Shown here one piece after another: positions 11,530-22,538 of a stretch of 64,000 nt of DNA. The notes beneath the pieces were generated by a model that was not told the DNA's origin, ran no database searches, and saw nothing but the letters and a program-made list of their open reading frames with translations. The stretch spans positions 34,022 through 98,021 of the forward strand of contig JASAND010004038.1 of assembly GCA_030248195.1 (NCBI GenBank), given 5' to 3'. The position numbers were made by a program, and so were the translations under genes. This DNA comes from Trissonchulus latispiculum. Taxonomy: Eukaryota > Nematoda > Enoplea > Enoplida > Ironidae. Position 1 is the stretch's first letter; each line of letters begins with the position of its first letter.

Positions 11530-12060
11530 TGAGCGCACATAAGCCATATTAGGTAACAATTGAAGTAGGATTTTAACTGGTACCGCAACAATGAGAAATG
11601 TGCAGATGTAATAGAAAAGCACTGTGCACGACTCCAAAAATTTGTTTGACAACTTTAAGCAAGTTTGGTGGTAACATTTCTGAGATAATCAATTTGGCAG
11701 AGCTTTGCGCTTTCACTAGATGTAATTTTCATATGGTTCAACTAGCAAAACTAGCCATAGGAAAATCTAGCCAACACCGATCTTAGATGGGGACCACATG
11801 CAGAAAAGATGTGAACGTTGCTTTAGAGATCCTTTTGTGCTCTTTCATACAGTGCAACAGCATTTTCGAGTTAAACCACATCGAAGCTTGAATAAAATTT
11901 TCATTTTAGCCGAAATGGTGGCTGTCCATCCAATCTCCTGCATCCCAGCTACGGAAATTGTGTCAGGACAAAGAATGGCAATCAAGGTTGGTAGATTTCT
12001 TAACGTTTTTTAAAACTACACGATCTATTCAAATTTAGCATTTAAGTTTCCGCTATACGA
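11530..12060. other. No gene recognised
   Basis: AT-rich DNA between the MULE-like element and the first copy of a segmental duplication. Two short forward frames (11598-11786, 11798-12013) have no recognisable motif. Confidence 0.45.
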
Positions 12061-12821
12061 TAGCTTTGCTGCAAGATGTAGTTCGGCGAATGTAATTGGA
12101 GAGGGTGGAGACGTTTTTTGAGATTTAACAATTACGAACAAATAATGAAGGCATGGAAGCACGCGCTATTATAATTCCATTCGTATTTTGCTGTCTGATT
12201 ACACAGTTCTGTGTAAGATAGCGCTATTTGTATCGGTTGTTTGGCAAAATTAACCTGTTTTCCAACTTCTCGGTGGTTTGCGCAGTCGAATATATTGGTC
12301 TCGTCCGCTCACTGGAAGCGCGCAGTCCCGACTATAAAAAGTTAGGTTTCGGGAAAGTGGTGGATAACATCTCTGAAGCCATCTACTTCTGACTGCTTGG
12401 TACTTTTCTTTTTTAAGACATGTAGGAGAGATACGTTATAAACACATGTTCAAATTTTACTTACGAAAGTATTTACAATTTGATTTCAGATTCGTAAAAT
12501 TTTGGAAGTTTGGTCAGGCTTAGTACATGTTTGTAGGGCTTGGGAGGGGGGGGGCGGTTACGTTTGCATGACGAGATCACTGGCCGAGGCAGAGCGGTGC
12601 CGGTGGGGGACATAATAGGTGCAGGATTTTTTGGTCGCCGAACTTTAGGCCAAATGGCCTCAACGACTCAAATTTTTTAGGTCATCAGTCAAAAAATTTA
12701 GGCCATCCAAATTTTGTTAATTTTTAGGTTGTGCTTTTGTGTACGCATTGTTAAGATTACAGTTATCATGTATTCACGCGTTATATATTCAAAAATCGCT
12801 GTTTAACAACAAAAATCGCCA
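12061..12821 (+). repeat. Direct duplication, copy 1
   Basis: From tagctttgctgcaagatgta to aacaacaaaaatcgcca. The same block recurs at 13840-14567 in the same orientation with scattered substitutions. Copy 1 holds an extra ~40 bases around 12592-12635 (gcggtgccggtgggggac). The blocks are separated by about 1.0 kb. They include a tttaggccaaatggcctcaa motif that is also found at 15717-15736. Confidence 0.85.
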
Positions 12822-13711
12822 ATACACGAAAAATAGGGCAAAAATGGGACCGGTCGGCCTGTTTCTGTTTAACCCGGCCGGCCAGCCGGGTTCACAAGCT
12901 CGGCCGGCCGAGTCAAAAAACTGGCCGGACAACAACACTATTCGATACATTGACCTGGTATGAGCCCTTCTGTGGGACTGAGAAAACTCGATATTCTGAT
13001 CTCGCAGCTTTCCTTTCTTTACGGCCTTTCCGCGAAAGAAAGCTGAACTAAAAAAAGTTAAATTGAACTCGGCCTTTAACTCTACTCTACTTTTTTCTGG
13101 TCTAGACTAATGCAACTTTCAAACAGATTGTCCATTTTTATAAAATTTTAATGATACAATATTCTGCCAGTTTTTTGATTACTGGTTTTGTAACATAATT
13201 GCACTACGACTTTGATAAATTTAACATTATTGAAAACAGAAATGCTAAAAAATATTTTTAAAATCGTGGTGAACGCAGATTTCTTGATTCTAAGCCAGTT
13301 GTGGAATTGCAACCTCAAGGTAACTTGTTTAGGTAAAGTTTATATTAAAATTCAACCCTATGCCAATGCTAATGCCAATTTTTGTAAATCAGTCGTAAGT
13401 CTTCATTCCAAATTCAGCTGACCTCTTTTTCACCAGAACATATTTATTACTATATATCAAATAGCAGCTAAAGCAAAAGCTAACTAAAGTGAAAACTGTA
13501 TATATTTTTACAATTCTATTGAATTGAGTAATAGTTTGAGTCCATTGTCACAGTGGGACTGCAAAAATTTTTGTTATGGTACCAAATACCAACACTTTTC
13601 GGCATCAGTCACACTGCAAGTTAAATTTATAAAAGAATTAAGCTGAAATATGCCGCAAAATTGTTTTATTTTAATGGCAAACACAAAAATAAGCATTAAA
13701 AATGCAATTTT
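12822..13711. other. Spacer between the duplicated blocks, no gene recognised
   Basis: Starts with a GGCCGG-rich module (12848-12930) like that at 7940-8060, then AT-rich DNA. A 69-codon frame at 13212-13421 has no family signature. Confidence 0.4.
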
Positions 13712-13842
13712 GTTTGCGGGTACCCGGCAACTGCTCGGGTAGAAGTCGGGTACCCGGGTAGCGTTGCAATTACCCGACATAGGGCTTCGGGTAGTGCCGG
13801 GTACCCGGGTCCAATTTTTTGGACCCGTGCCCATGCCTAATA
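13712..13842. repeat. GGGTACCCG-rich transposon end
   Basis: Multiple gggtacccg blocks and an end reading (reverse strand) TAGGCATGGGCACGGGTCC, which looks hAT-like. The matching left end was not located. Related blocks occur at 7163-7859 and 53137-53240. Confidence 0.45.
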
Positions 13843-14567
13843 GCTTTGCTGCAAGATGTAGTTCGGCGAATGTAATTGGAGAGGGTGGAGTGGAGACGTT
13901 TTTTGAGATTTAACAATTACGAATAAATAATGAAGGCATGGAAGCACGCGCTATTATAATTCCATTCGTATTTTGCTGTCTGGTTACATAGTTCTGTGTA
14001 AAATAGCGTTATTTGTATCCGTTGTTTGGCAAAATTAATCTGTTTTTCCACTTCACGGTGGTTTGCGCAGTCAAACATATTGGTCTCGTCCGCTCACTGA
14101 AAACGTGCAGTCCCGAGTATAAAAACTTAGGTTTCGGGAAAGTGGTGGAAAGATCTCTGAAGTCATCTACTTCTGACTGCTTGGTACTTTTCTATATTTA
14201 AGTTAAGTAGGAGAGATACGTTATAAATACATGTTTAAATTTTACTTATGAAAGTATTTACAATTTGTTTTTATATTCGTAAAATTTTGGAAGATCGGTC
14301 AGGCTTAGTTCATGTTTGTAGGGCTCGGGACCGAGAGGGGAGGGTTGCGTTTGCATGACGAGATCACTGGCCGAGGCAGGTCGCCAAACTTTAGGCCAAA
14401 TGGCCTCAACGACTCAAATTTTTTAGGTCATCAGCCAAAACATTTAGGCCATCCAAATTTTGTTAATTTTTAGGTTGTGCTTTTGTGTACGCATTGTTAA
14501 GATTACAGTTATCATGTATTCACGCGTTATATATTCAAAAATCGCTGTTTAACAACAAAAATCGCCA
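13840..14567 (+). repeat. Direct duplication, copy 2
   Basis: Same order of sequence as 12061-12821, lacking the ~40-base insert of copy 1. Where copy 1 has a poly-G stretch (tgggaggggggggggcgg), copy 2 reads cgggaccgagaggggagg. The divergence indicates the duplication is not recent. Confidence 0.85.
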
Positions 14568-14985
14568 TCGTCACTGTATAACACACTAGAAAAACTACGT
14601 TTTTACCTTAAAATGGCAAAAACAGAACCTTGTTAGCATAGAAATAATAGTGCAAGACAGTATTAATGAATTAATCAATTTTTATTGAAAATTAAAACAG
14701 GTAGTAGCATACGAGTATGAACCAAAAAAAGAAAAAATTAAACTATGTAATAGAAATAAAGTTAAACTACATACAAAAACAGCATTTCTTAGATGACATC
14801 CTTATAATAGTAAATGAAATTATAACTTGAATCTGAATGTGTATTTATAAGTGCAAATAGACAACGTAACTAGCCGGCGGCTGGGCGGCCGGAAACACAG
14901 GCGAGAATGTATAAATTTTTTTAGAAAATTGTTGTTTTTACTTAAAAATCAATACAATTTAACTGGGTTTTCGTCGAAAAATTTA

Positions 14986-15716
14986 AGCCGATTTCACACG
15001 ATGGGGATTTTTGTGGGGATTCCCCAGGGGATTTCCCCATGGGGATCCCCATGGGGACCCCATCTATCCCCATGGGGACGCCCCATGGGGATTTCTATGG
15101 GGATTTTTGTGGGGATCCCCATGAAAATTCCCATGGGGACGGATTGCTCGCCGAGCAATTTTCTATGGGGATCCCCATGAAATAACCAATCAGAGAGCAG
15201 CAAAGTCAGCTGACATTGTAGTCAAAACAGTCTTAAACACGTTATAACAAAATGCGAAATAATATTGCTTATGTAACAAGCAAAATTGTAACAATTTCAC
15301 TGGTTTGTTGGGCTGTTAAGAACTAGGAAAAGCGAAAACATTATAATTAAACAGTCTGAAGAAAAATCATAGCGATGAATTAAATTAACTAACAATTAAC
15401 TCCAAATTAAATTATTATGCCTATAGTTTTACATTTAAATCCAGTTGATAGAAACTACTTTTGTTTATAATTTTTGCCTTCAGATGATCATATTTCGAAT
15501 TGGTATTATTGTTATTTAAATTGTTGGAAAAAGCAATTCCATTCGGGGATCCATCCCAGCATCCCCTGGGGATTGTCCCCATCGTGTGAATAGAATCCCC
15601 ATGAAAAGACCCCTTGGGGATCCCCTGGGGATTTTTGGAAAAATTTTCGAATGTTGTGTCCCCGGGGGAATCCCCAGGGGAATCCCCATGGAAATCCCCA
15701 TCGTGTGAAATCGGCT
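14986..15716. mobile_element. PIF/Harbinger-like nonautonomous element with GATGGGGATT arrays (731 bp)
   Basis: Terminal repeats AGCCGATTTCACACGATGGG are inverted at the two ends and flanked by TTA on both sides (14983-14985, 15717-15719), a TWA target. Both subterminal regions are arrays of ggggatt/aatcccc blocks (15000-15175, 15540-15690). These arrays produce spurious Met-Gly-Ile-rich ORFs on both strands. The core is AT-rich with no transposase. The layout mirrors the element at 5939-6623: same first bases (AGCC), same target length, a different subterminal motif. Confidence 0.8.
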
Positions 15717-16883
15717 TTAGGCCAAATGGCCTCAACGGCCAAAATTCTTTAGGCCATCGACTCATAAATTTAGGCCATGGCCGGCGGCATGGCCTAAGCT
15801 ATGGCCTAAAAAACCTTGAATACGTGTGAGGTGGGTGGGAGGTAGTCCATAGTTAACCATCCCACCCGATTTTTGACTTACCCTCCCCAACTTTCGGCTA
15901 CCCCCTCCGAACCTCCCAGCGATTTTTGCATGCAAAAAGTTAGCTAAATTTGGCCGAAAAATAGTCATTTTTAGAAAAATTTTTCTAAAATTTTGACTTA
16001 AAATCGCTTTATTAAAGCGGTGCAAAAACCACGCGTAAGACGTTAAAAACAGGCCTTATTTTGAAGAAACAGGGCTAAATTACAGGAAAATTAGGAAATT
16101 TTGCATTTTTTGGCTATTTTTCGAAATTTCTGTCTTAGGTCCGAAATCTGAGGGGGAGGTTAACCTTCCAAACTCCAAAGTACCAGGGAAACTATGGAGT
16201 CCGCCCCCCCCCCCCACCCCAAATCTTCACTACACCTATGGGTGGGGCCCAGAGCCCCCTACATTTTAGGGCAAGAGCAAACATTTACTACAAATGTGCT
16301 GGCAAGAAGAACTATATATTTTCTGGTTTTGGCCATTTTTTACTCCAAAAAAGCAGGGGGCGCCCCCCCCCGGCCGCCGGCCCCCACCCCAAATCTTCGT
16401 TACACCTATGGGAGGCAGGCCAGGCTCAGCCCAACCTTTTTTGGGGGCCCCCTAGCTCTGGAGGGAGCCCCCAAATCCCGAGGCCAGGAAGGAACTTCCC
16501 CCAAAAATGTTTCTATTTTTATGCCAGAAATCAGTTTCAGCCGTTTCGTTTCTAATGGCAATAAATAAAGTCCATGGTTTCACCGGAAATTCTGGTTGGG
16601 GGAGGGGTATAGTTTCCCTGGAACTTTGGGTTTGGGGGGGATAAATCTTGGCCGACCTCCGAAATGTGATTGGGGTACCCCCAACCCCCCCCCCCAAGAA
16701 TTCGGACCTCAGAAATTTCGAAAAATGGCCAAAAAATGCAAAATTTTCTGTAATGTAGCCCTTTTTCATCAAAATAAGGCTTGTTCTTAACGTTTTAGGC
16801 GTTTTTGCACTGTTTTAAAGCGATTTTGGGTCAAAATTTTAGAAACATTTTTCAAAAAATGACCATTTTTCGACCAAATTTAG
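15717..16883. repeat. Nest of G-tract elements, boundaries partly unresolved
   Basis: Composite of fragments. A block at 15960-16195 (aaaatcgctttattaaagcg ... ccagggaaactatgg) resembles the reverse of 16690-16880 and 18370-18655. Transposon ends reading tacacctatg occur at 16230-16239 and 16400-16409, and tatagtttccctgg at 16607. C runs of up to 14 are present. The ORFs across it are translations of poly-C/poly-G and are not genes. Confidence 0.6.
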
Positions 16884-17333
16884 CATAGTTTCCCTGGAAA
16901 TTTTGGTTGGGGGGGGGTAGGGTAAACTTCGGCAATTTGGTGGTCGACCCCCGAAATGTGATGGGGAGTACCCCCCCCCCGAACCCCCCCAAAATTCGGA
17001 CCTCAGAAAATTCAAAAAATGGCCAAAAAATGCAAAATTTTCTGTAATTTAGCCCTTTTTTCATCAAAGTAAGGCTTGTTCTTAACGTTTTAGGCGTTTT
17101 TGCACCGTTTTAAAGCGATTTTAGGCCAAAATTTTAGAAAAATTTTTCAAAAAATGACCGTTTTTCGACCAAATTTAGCTAACTTTTTGGGTCCAGAAAT
17201 CGTTGGGGGGGTTCGGGGGGGGGGGTAGCCAAAAGTGGGGGGAGGGATAGTCCAAAAATCTGGGAGGGGGTAAATTTGGTCAAAAATTTTGGGGGGGATA
17301 CCCCCCAACCCCCCCCCCCCTAAGGAAACTATG
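16884..17333. mobile_element. CATAGTTTCC element with 8-bp TSD (450 bp)
   Basis: Perfect target duplication aaatttag (16876-16883 and 17334-17341). Terminal repeats CATAGTTTCC are perfect for 10 bases. Inside each end is a G-tract (left, as ggttgggggggggtaggg) or C-tract (right). The core holds aaaatggccaaaaaatgcaaa and aacgttttaggcgtttttgc. No ORF. The CATAG start and 8-bp duplication match the CATAGGTGTA family below. Confidence 0.85.
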
Positions 17334-17445
17334 AAATTTAGCAAACTTTTTGGGTCCAAAAATCGTTGGGGGGGGTAGCCAAAAGTTGGGGGAGGGTAAG
17401 TCAAAATATCTGGGGGGGGGTAAATTTGTCAAAAATTTTGGGGGG

Positions 17446-17585
17446 GGGATTCGTGCCATTTACGCCTGTAGTTTCTGATGATGAGTGCCTTGTTCGTAGA
17501 CAGGTCAACTGCCACCTTCCGCTGGTCAGCAGAGGAAGCCGCTTTTGTCAGTCTATCCGCCTCTTCATTTCCATGTATACCGCGA
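17446..17585 (-). pseudogene. LINE RNase H domain, C-terminal fragment
   Basis: The reverse strand encodes GIHGNEEADRLTKAA and onward to RNYRRKWHES. HGNEEAD is the last RNase H motif and carries the final catalytic Asp. It continues the RNase H fragment at 18954-19474: the 8-bp sequence taccgcga occurs at both break points, so the separation is caused by the transposon at 17586-18945. The 3' side is cut at about 17446 by poly-G sequence. Confidence 0.8.
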
Positions 17586-18945
17586 CATAGGTGTAACGGG
17601 GATTTGGGTTGGGGGCCCCCTCCCCCGGAATTTTGGGGGGGCCCCCTTTTTAGACCCCCCCCCCACGACCCCCCCAAACCTCCCCCAAAAAATTTTTTCT
17701 ATTTTTATGCCAAAAATCGCATTTTCAGCCATTGCTAATGCCGAAAAACATGAAATCATTAATTTTAACATTAGACAGTGTTTTTAAACTCGAAAACTTG
17801 ATTGCCAACATGTTTCTGAGTCTAGAATAAGGTCAATATTGAGTCTAGAAGTCCATGAAACCATAGGTGTACCTTGAGAAATCGTTGGGGGAGGGGGTAG
17901 CCGAAATTAGGGTGGGTGGGGTCAGCCGTTTTGAGGTGGGGTGGGGTCCGGAAAAATCGAATTTGGGGGGGGGGTAAAAAATTTTTTGGTCAAAAATTTA
18001 GAAAAAATTAGCGAATTTGCTAAAAAAGCGTTATTTCCAACTAAAAATCAAAAATATTTCTTCGTTTTTGCTCATTTATTCGAAAAAACTTGGATTTTTT
18101 GCAAAAATTTCGAATTTTTCCAAAAAATTTCGATTTTTTACTAATTTTGAGGCAAAATTTCCAAAATTTTGTGGGGGGGGTCTGAAAAATTTGGGTGGGT
18201 GGGGTCTGGGATTTGGCCATTTGGGGGTGGGGTCTGCCTCCAAAATTTTCGACCAAATTTACCCCCTCCCAGATTTTTGGACTATCCCTCCCCCCACTTT
18301 TGGCTACCCCCCCCCCCCGAACCCCCCCCCAACGATTTTTGGACCCAAAAAGTTAGCTAAATTTGGTCGAAAAATGGTCATTTTTTGAAAAATTTTTCTA
18401 AAATTTTGGCCTAAAATCGCTTTAAAACGGTGCAAAAACGCCTAAAACGTTAAGAACAAGCATTATTTTGATGAAAAAAGGGCTAAATTACAGAAATTTT
18501 TGCATTTTTTGGCCATTTTTTGAATTTTCTGAGGTCCGAATTTTGGGGGGGGGGTTCGGGGGGGGTACTCCCCATCACATTTCGGGGGTCGACCACCAAA
18601 TTTCCGAAGTTTTACCCCCACCCCAACCAAAATTTCCAGGGAAACTATGGTCGGCACTTTTCCATTTGGGGGGAGGGGTTCCCCCCCACCCCCCCCCCCC
18701 CAGGTACACCTATGCATGAAACCGTTATAAACGTGTATTTCTCGCGATAATAAACACGTTAAGTCAAAAATTTTGCAATATTTGTCCTAAAAATGTCCAA
18801 TTATTGGCCAATTTTTGCGCCTTCGGCGCAACTACCCCCCCCCCCCATCAGTTGGGGGGGGGGGGGGGGGGGGCCCCCCAAAATGTGTGGGGGGGTTTGA
18901 AAAAATGGGTGCGGGGGGTTACCCCCCCCCCCAATTACACCTATG
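17586..18945. mobile_element. CATAGGTGTAA element inserted in a LINE (1360 bp with nested element)
   Basis: Perfect 8-bp target duplication taccgcga (17578-17585, 18946-18953). Terminal repeats CATAGGTGTAA are perfect for 11 bases. The interrupted LINE frame on both sides proves the insertion. Excluding the nested element 17862-18714, the element is about 500 bp. It reads: end, G/C-tracts, an AT-rich core (tcagccattgctaatgcc, aaggtcaatattgagtc), a gcgccttcggcgc hairpin at 18819-18831, poly-G, end. Paralogues are 20167-22007 and 22028-22538. Confidence 0.9.
17862..18714. mobile_element. CATAGGTGTACCT element nested in the previous one (853 bp)
   Basis: Perfect 8-bp duplication catgaaac (17854-17861, 18715-18722). 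Perfect 13-base terminal repeats CATAGGTGTACCT. The paralogue at 20167-22007 shows the uninterrupted target region (gtccataaaactgtt). The inside includes a reversed copy of the CATAGTTTCC-type block (18370-18655), so this copy has itself captured or received other pieces. No ORF. Confidence 0.9.
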
Positions 18946-18953
18946 TACCGCGA

Positions 18954-19848
18954 TGGCCAGGAATCCACTGGAACACAGCTGGGATTCTGCTGGTTCTTAA
19001 CAGCTGTCAGATTTCTTGTTCCAGGCTACTCTCTGCAGCTGCAGGGCCTTGAGACAGGTGCTGAACAGCAGATAGAGAATCGGTGCAGAGAAGTAGAGAT
19101 GGATTTGTGGGTAGTACATCCTGGTGCTCAGCCAGCCATGCTAGGCTGCACTTGATGGCGACCAGTTCAGCTCTGCAGCTGGAACAGTATTTTCCAGCAG
19201 GCACTTTTATAGAGGCTGACAGGCCATATGAAAGTTGGATTGTGGCTCCAGCGCCGCCATCGCGGCACGATTCAGCAACGGATCCGTCGGACCAGATTTT
19301 GGTGTTAGGGCTAGCATGGCTGTTGAGGGCAGCTCCAGTTTTCGTTTGTGCCTGGACGTCAGTGTCGAATTTGTCACGTCCAGGGATGGAAGTGAAACAC
19401 GAGATCGCGCATCCCTGTTCCCAGGGAGGATAGGGTGGAATTTCCGGGATTCGTTCAAGACGTACATCTTCCACTCCAGTTTCCCGGTTCCATCGTTCCG
19501 CTTCTTCTCTCCAGGACTTTACAGATTTCAGCCTGAGTCGTGCATTTCTTCTATCCGCCTGACTTCGCAGGTTCGTCTAAGGCAGGCACATGGACTTGAG
19601 GTGTAGGCAATTTGTGACTTTTGGCGGATTATAGAGTCCAGAGGCAGCAGGTTGGCTTCCAGCTGGAGGCAGTCGATTGGGGTTGATTGGGTACAGCCTG
19701 TGATTTTTCTCGCCGCCATATTGTTGATTCTGTCCAGGATTTTGACGCTGGATGCAGCTACTGACGGGCCCCAAGCGCCAATGCAATAGTCAGCAGCAGA
19801 TCGAACGTAGGCCAAGTAGACAGTTCGCAATGATTCTTTGGTTTGGCC
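18954..19848 (-). pseudogene. LINE (I/R1-like, RNase H-bearing) reverse transcriptase end and RNase H
   Basis: Reverse-strand frames in order. 19842-19528 encodes the C-terminal part of a LINE reverse transcriptase region (RTVYLAYVRSAADYC, DRINNMAARKITG). A frame change around 19500 follows. 19474-19007 then carries RNase H with WSDGSVAE, CRAELVAI and CTDSLSAV, supplying catalytic Asp, Glu and Asp; the fourth lies in 17446-17585. RNase H after the reverse transcriptase is a feature of the I, R1, LOA and Tad groups. The fragment lacks its 5' part and at least one frame is broken, so it is dead. Its left (5') edge at about 19848 abuts G-rich repeat sequence. Confidence 0.85.
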
Positions 19849-20166
19849 CTATGCCCGACCGCCCAGGGCGGACAGGACAAATTTTTGGCCCCTTCTGGAG
19901 ACCTTCCCCCATACATAGGTGTGGCTGGGCAAAAGTTCTGGGGGACGAGGTTCCGACAGAGGGTGGGGGAGATTGCAGAAAATTGCCCAAAACCCCACAA
20001 ATTTTAGATTTTTTGTCATTTTAACCACTTTTCAGCCAACAATCTGTGGGGGTAGCAAAATCTGGAGGGGGCGCGGAAATTTGTCTTTTTGCTGGGGGGT
20101 CCCCCCATCTCCCCCCTTCCAACACATCCATGCCCCCAACCCCCTCGACACATCAATGCCCCCAAG
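19849..20166. repeat. G-tract repeat fragment
   Basis: Contains one CATAGGTGT-type end (cataggtgtggctgggc at 19914) and poly-G/C stretches. No partner end was found before 20167. No gene. Confidence 0.45.
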
Positions 20167-20210
20167 CATAGATGTAACGGGGATTTGGGTTGGGGGCCCT
20201 CCCCCCAAAT

Positions 20211-20331
20211 TTTGTGGGCGGGCCCCCTTTTTAGGCCTCCCCAACCCCCCCTAAACTTCCCTCCCCAAATTTTGTGGGCGGGCCCCCTTTTTAGGCCTCC
20301 CCAACCCCCCCTAAACTTCCCTCCCCAAATT
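20211..20331 (+). repeat. Perfect 60-bp tandem duplication
   Basis: The block running through ttgtgggcgggccccctttt and ggcctccccaaccccccc is repeated head to tail with a 60-base period and no visible mismatch. It is either very recent or an assembly product. Confidence 0.85.
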
Positions 20332-20681
20332 TTTTCCATTTTTATGCCAAAAATTGCATTTTCAGCCATTGCTAATGCCAAAAAACTCATCCGACTTTGA
20401 AGTGACAGAGGTTTTAAACTCGAAAACTTGATCGCCGACATGTTTCTAACTCCAAAATAAGGTCAATATTGAGTCAGAAAGTCCATAAAACTGTTAAAAA
20501 CGTGTATTTCGCGCAATAATGAACACTTTAAGCCAAAAATTCGGCCACTTTCGAAAAATTTTGCAAAATTTACCCTAAAAATATCCCATTTTTCGAGCCT
20601 TCGGCGCGACTACCCCCCCCCCCAGGGGGGGTGCCGGGTTCCCAAAAGTTTTGGGGGTGGTTTGGAAAAATGGCTTGGGGG

Positions 20682-21962
20682 CAGCGGCGCACCCAGCTTT
20701 TTCTGACAGGGGGGGCGGCAACAATGTTGAAATTTTTTATAGTTATTTCTACACATGTTTATGTGCTTTGAGAACAAACATGTAGTAATTGGTTACATTG
20801 GTTGAGGTAGTTAAATAGAATTAATCATTCTCAGAAATGCGAAAGCAGGGGGTCTGGGGGGCGCAGCCCCCATAAGTTGAGAATTTTTGCATTTTAGACC
20901 TGAAAACAATTTTTTCTGACCACTTTTTGTTGTTTCAAAGGATTAAATTTGTCTTCTGGCTAGCGCCCTGGTTTCACCGGATACATAAGGTATATACGTA
21001 CTATATATATATATAACTCAAACTAATAAAACTCTAAACAAAGCAAAGCAACGTAGCTATGATAAGAAAAATTGGGAAGAAGCGGGGGTCTGGGGCGGCA
21101 GCCCCATCTAAAAGCTAGAGCTCTTTTTAAAAAGCTTCACCTATTTGAAAATTTTTGAGCCATGTTGTGGTTAGCAGTAGCAAAATTTGACTAAGCTTTT
21201 GTGTGTGCATTTTAAATTGTATTTTGTAAAAAGCGTGCATATCAGGGGTTTTTAATGAATTTTTTGAAAAACGCACCTGCGTAAATTTTGCATATATTTT
21301 TATTTTAGAATGCGTATTTTTAATTTCGACTGCGTAAAATTACGAAAATTATATAGTATAAAGCTATAAACGCTTTTAGCTTCGATTTACTGCGTTTTTA
21401 AACAACGTTGCGGACCTTAGCTTCATTTTACGTTGCATGCTCGTCGAACTGCGGTGTCAGAGTATGAATAGCTGGCAAAAAATAGATACGCAAGGTGTCT
21501 GGGGGCGCTGCCCCCTATAAGCAGAAGAAACTTTTAAATTTCGGAGTAAAATTGTTTTTAAAACTTTGAATTCTTTGCCTTGAGCAGTTTAATAGGTATA
21601 TATAGGTAAGTGAATTGTTGGTTAGACATAATGTTGCCTTGACCAGATAATATTTTAGTTTACTATATATATATGTTAAATCAAAATAGAAACAAACAGC
21701 AACGCACACTATGCATAGTACGCACAGAAAGCATAGCAACCGCTGCTTGCTATATATATACGTATACCGAATAATAATTGAAGACCAGTCACCCCACCCC
21801 ACCCCATATGCTATCCTCAAAACAACCAAAGAATAGTTAATTCGCGCCGAAGGCGCGAAAATTTTTGTTTTTTTCTGCTTTTTCTCCTTTCTGCTTCTTA
21901 ATTTTTCTGACCTTCGAAACCTGACAGGGGGGGCGGCCGCCCCCCCCTTGGGTGCGCCCCTG
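20682..21962. mobile_element. hAT-like nonautonomous element (1281 bp)
   Basis: Perfect 8-bp duplication cttggggg (20674-20681, 21963-21970). Terminal repeats CAGCGGCGCACCCA and, at the other end, CAGGGGCGCACCCA differ at one base. CAG-start ends with an 8-bp target are typical of hAT. It carries ggggtctggggggcgcagcc-type blocks three times (20850, 21085, 21500) and a cgcgccgaaggcgcg hairpin near the right end (21843-21857). The reverse-strand frame across 21515-22153 leaves the element and is not a gene. A relative is at 36442-36836. Confidence 0.88.
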
Positions 21963-22027
21963 CTTGGGGGGTACCCTCCCCGAAACCTACCCCCATTTGC
22001 GCCTATGCTCCCAAGACACCCAAAAAT

Positions 22028-22538
22028 CATGGGTGTAGGGCGGGGAGGACAGCCCTCTTTCAACCCTCCCCCATAACTTTGGGCCCCCCACACTGTGGGG
22101 GGGAGTTGCGAAAAATGGCCATAATTGGGGTATTTCCAGGGTAAATGTTTCAAAAATTTTCAAAAAAATCCAAATTTTTGTCCTAAAGTGTTCATTATTG
22201 TGAGAAATATATACACGTTTTTAACTGTATTATGGACTTCCGCCTCAATATTGACCTTATTTTGGACTTAGAAACATGTTGGTAATCAAGTTTTCGAGTT
22301 TTTAACTGGAGCCCCTTCCGGAGGTAAATCCTCCAATTATTTTAACTATATACTGTCTTAATGATAAATTTGCACCATGGTTTAATGTTTTTTCCATTAG
22401 AAACGGCTGAAAATGCGATTTTTGGCATAAAAATAGAAAATTTTTTGGGGAGGGTTGGGGGGGGGTGTCACCAGAGGGCTTCCCCAGAAATAGTTGGGGG
22501 GAGCCTCCCCCACCCCAAATCTCCGTTAGACACCTATG
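22028..22538. mobile_element. CATAG-family element, inverted copy (511 bp)
   Basis: Flanks ccaaaaat (22020-22027) and cccaaaat (22539-22546) match 7 of 8. Ends are CATGGGTGTA and tagacacctatg. The core is the reverse complement of the element at 17586/20167: aatattgaccttatttt and aaaacttgattaccaacatg read on the minus strand. It lies only 12 bases from 22015, so two copies of the family face each other. Confidence 0.85.

Larger units (their letters stand above)
20167..22007. mobile_element. CATAG-family element interrupted by a hAT-like element (1841 bp in total)
   Basis: Flanked by cccccaag (20159-20166) and ctcccaag (22008-22015), 7 of 8 identical. Ends are CATAGATGTAACGGGG and gcgcctatg, a degenerate form of the CATAGGTGTAA repeat. 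The order of blocks equals 17586-18945: tcagccattgctaatgcc, aaggtcaatattgagtc, then a gccttcggcgcgac hairpin. The insertion 20682-21962 splits it. A tandem 60-bp duplication sits at 20211-20331. Confidence 0.85.

Noticed and set aside
14851..15765. ORFs rich in Met-Gly-Ile and Ser-Pro-Trp-Gly on both strands
   Set aside because: They are products of the ggggatt subterminal arrays of the PIF/Harbinger-like element; all frames are open because of the repeat.
15848..16196. CATAGTT...AACTATG element
   Set aside because: Inverted ends are visible (catagttaacc, ggaaactatg) but the flanking octamers aggtagtc and gagtccgc are not duplicates. It is probably the joined parts of two elements.
16194..16790. 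Overlapping Pro/Gly-rich ORFs of 100-124 codons
   Set aside because: Translation of poly-C/poly-G tracts in nested elements, with no conserved frame among the repeat copies.
21515..22153. 212-codon reverse ORF
   Set aside because: It crosses the proven boundary of the hAT-like element (21962) and the edge of another element, and is made of poly-G and TA-repeat translation.
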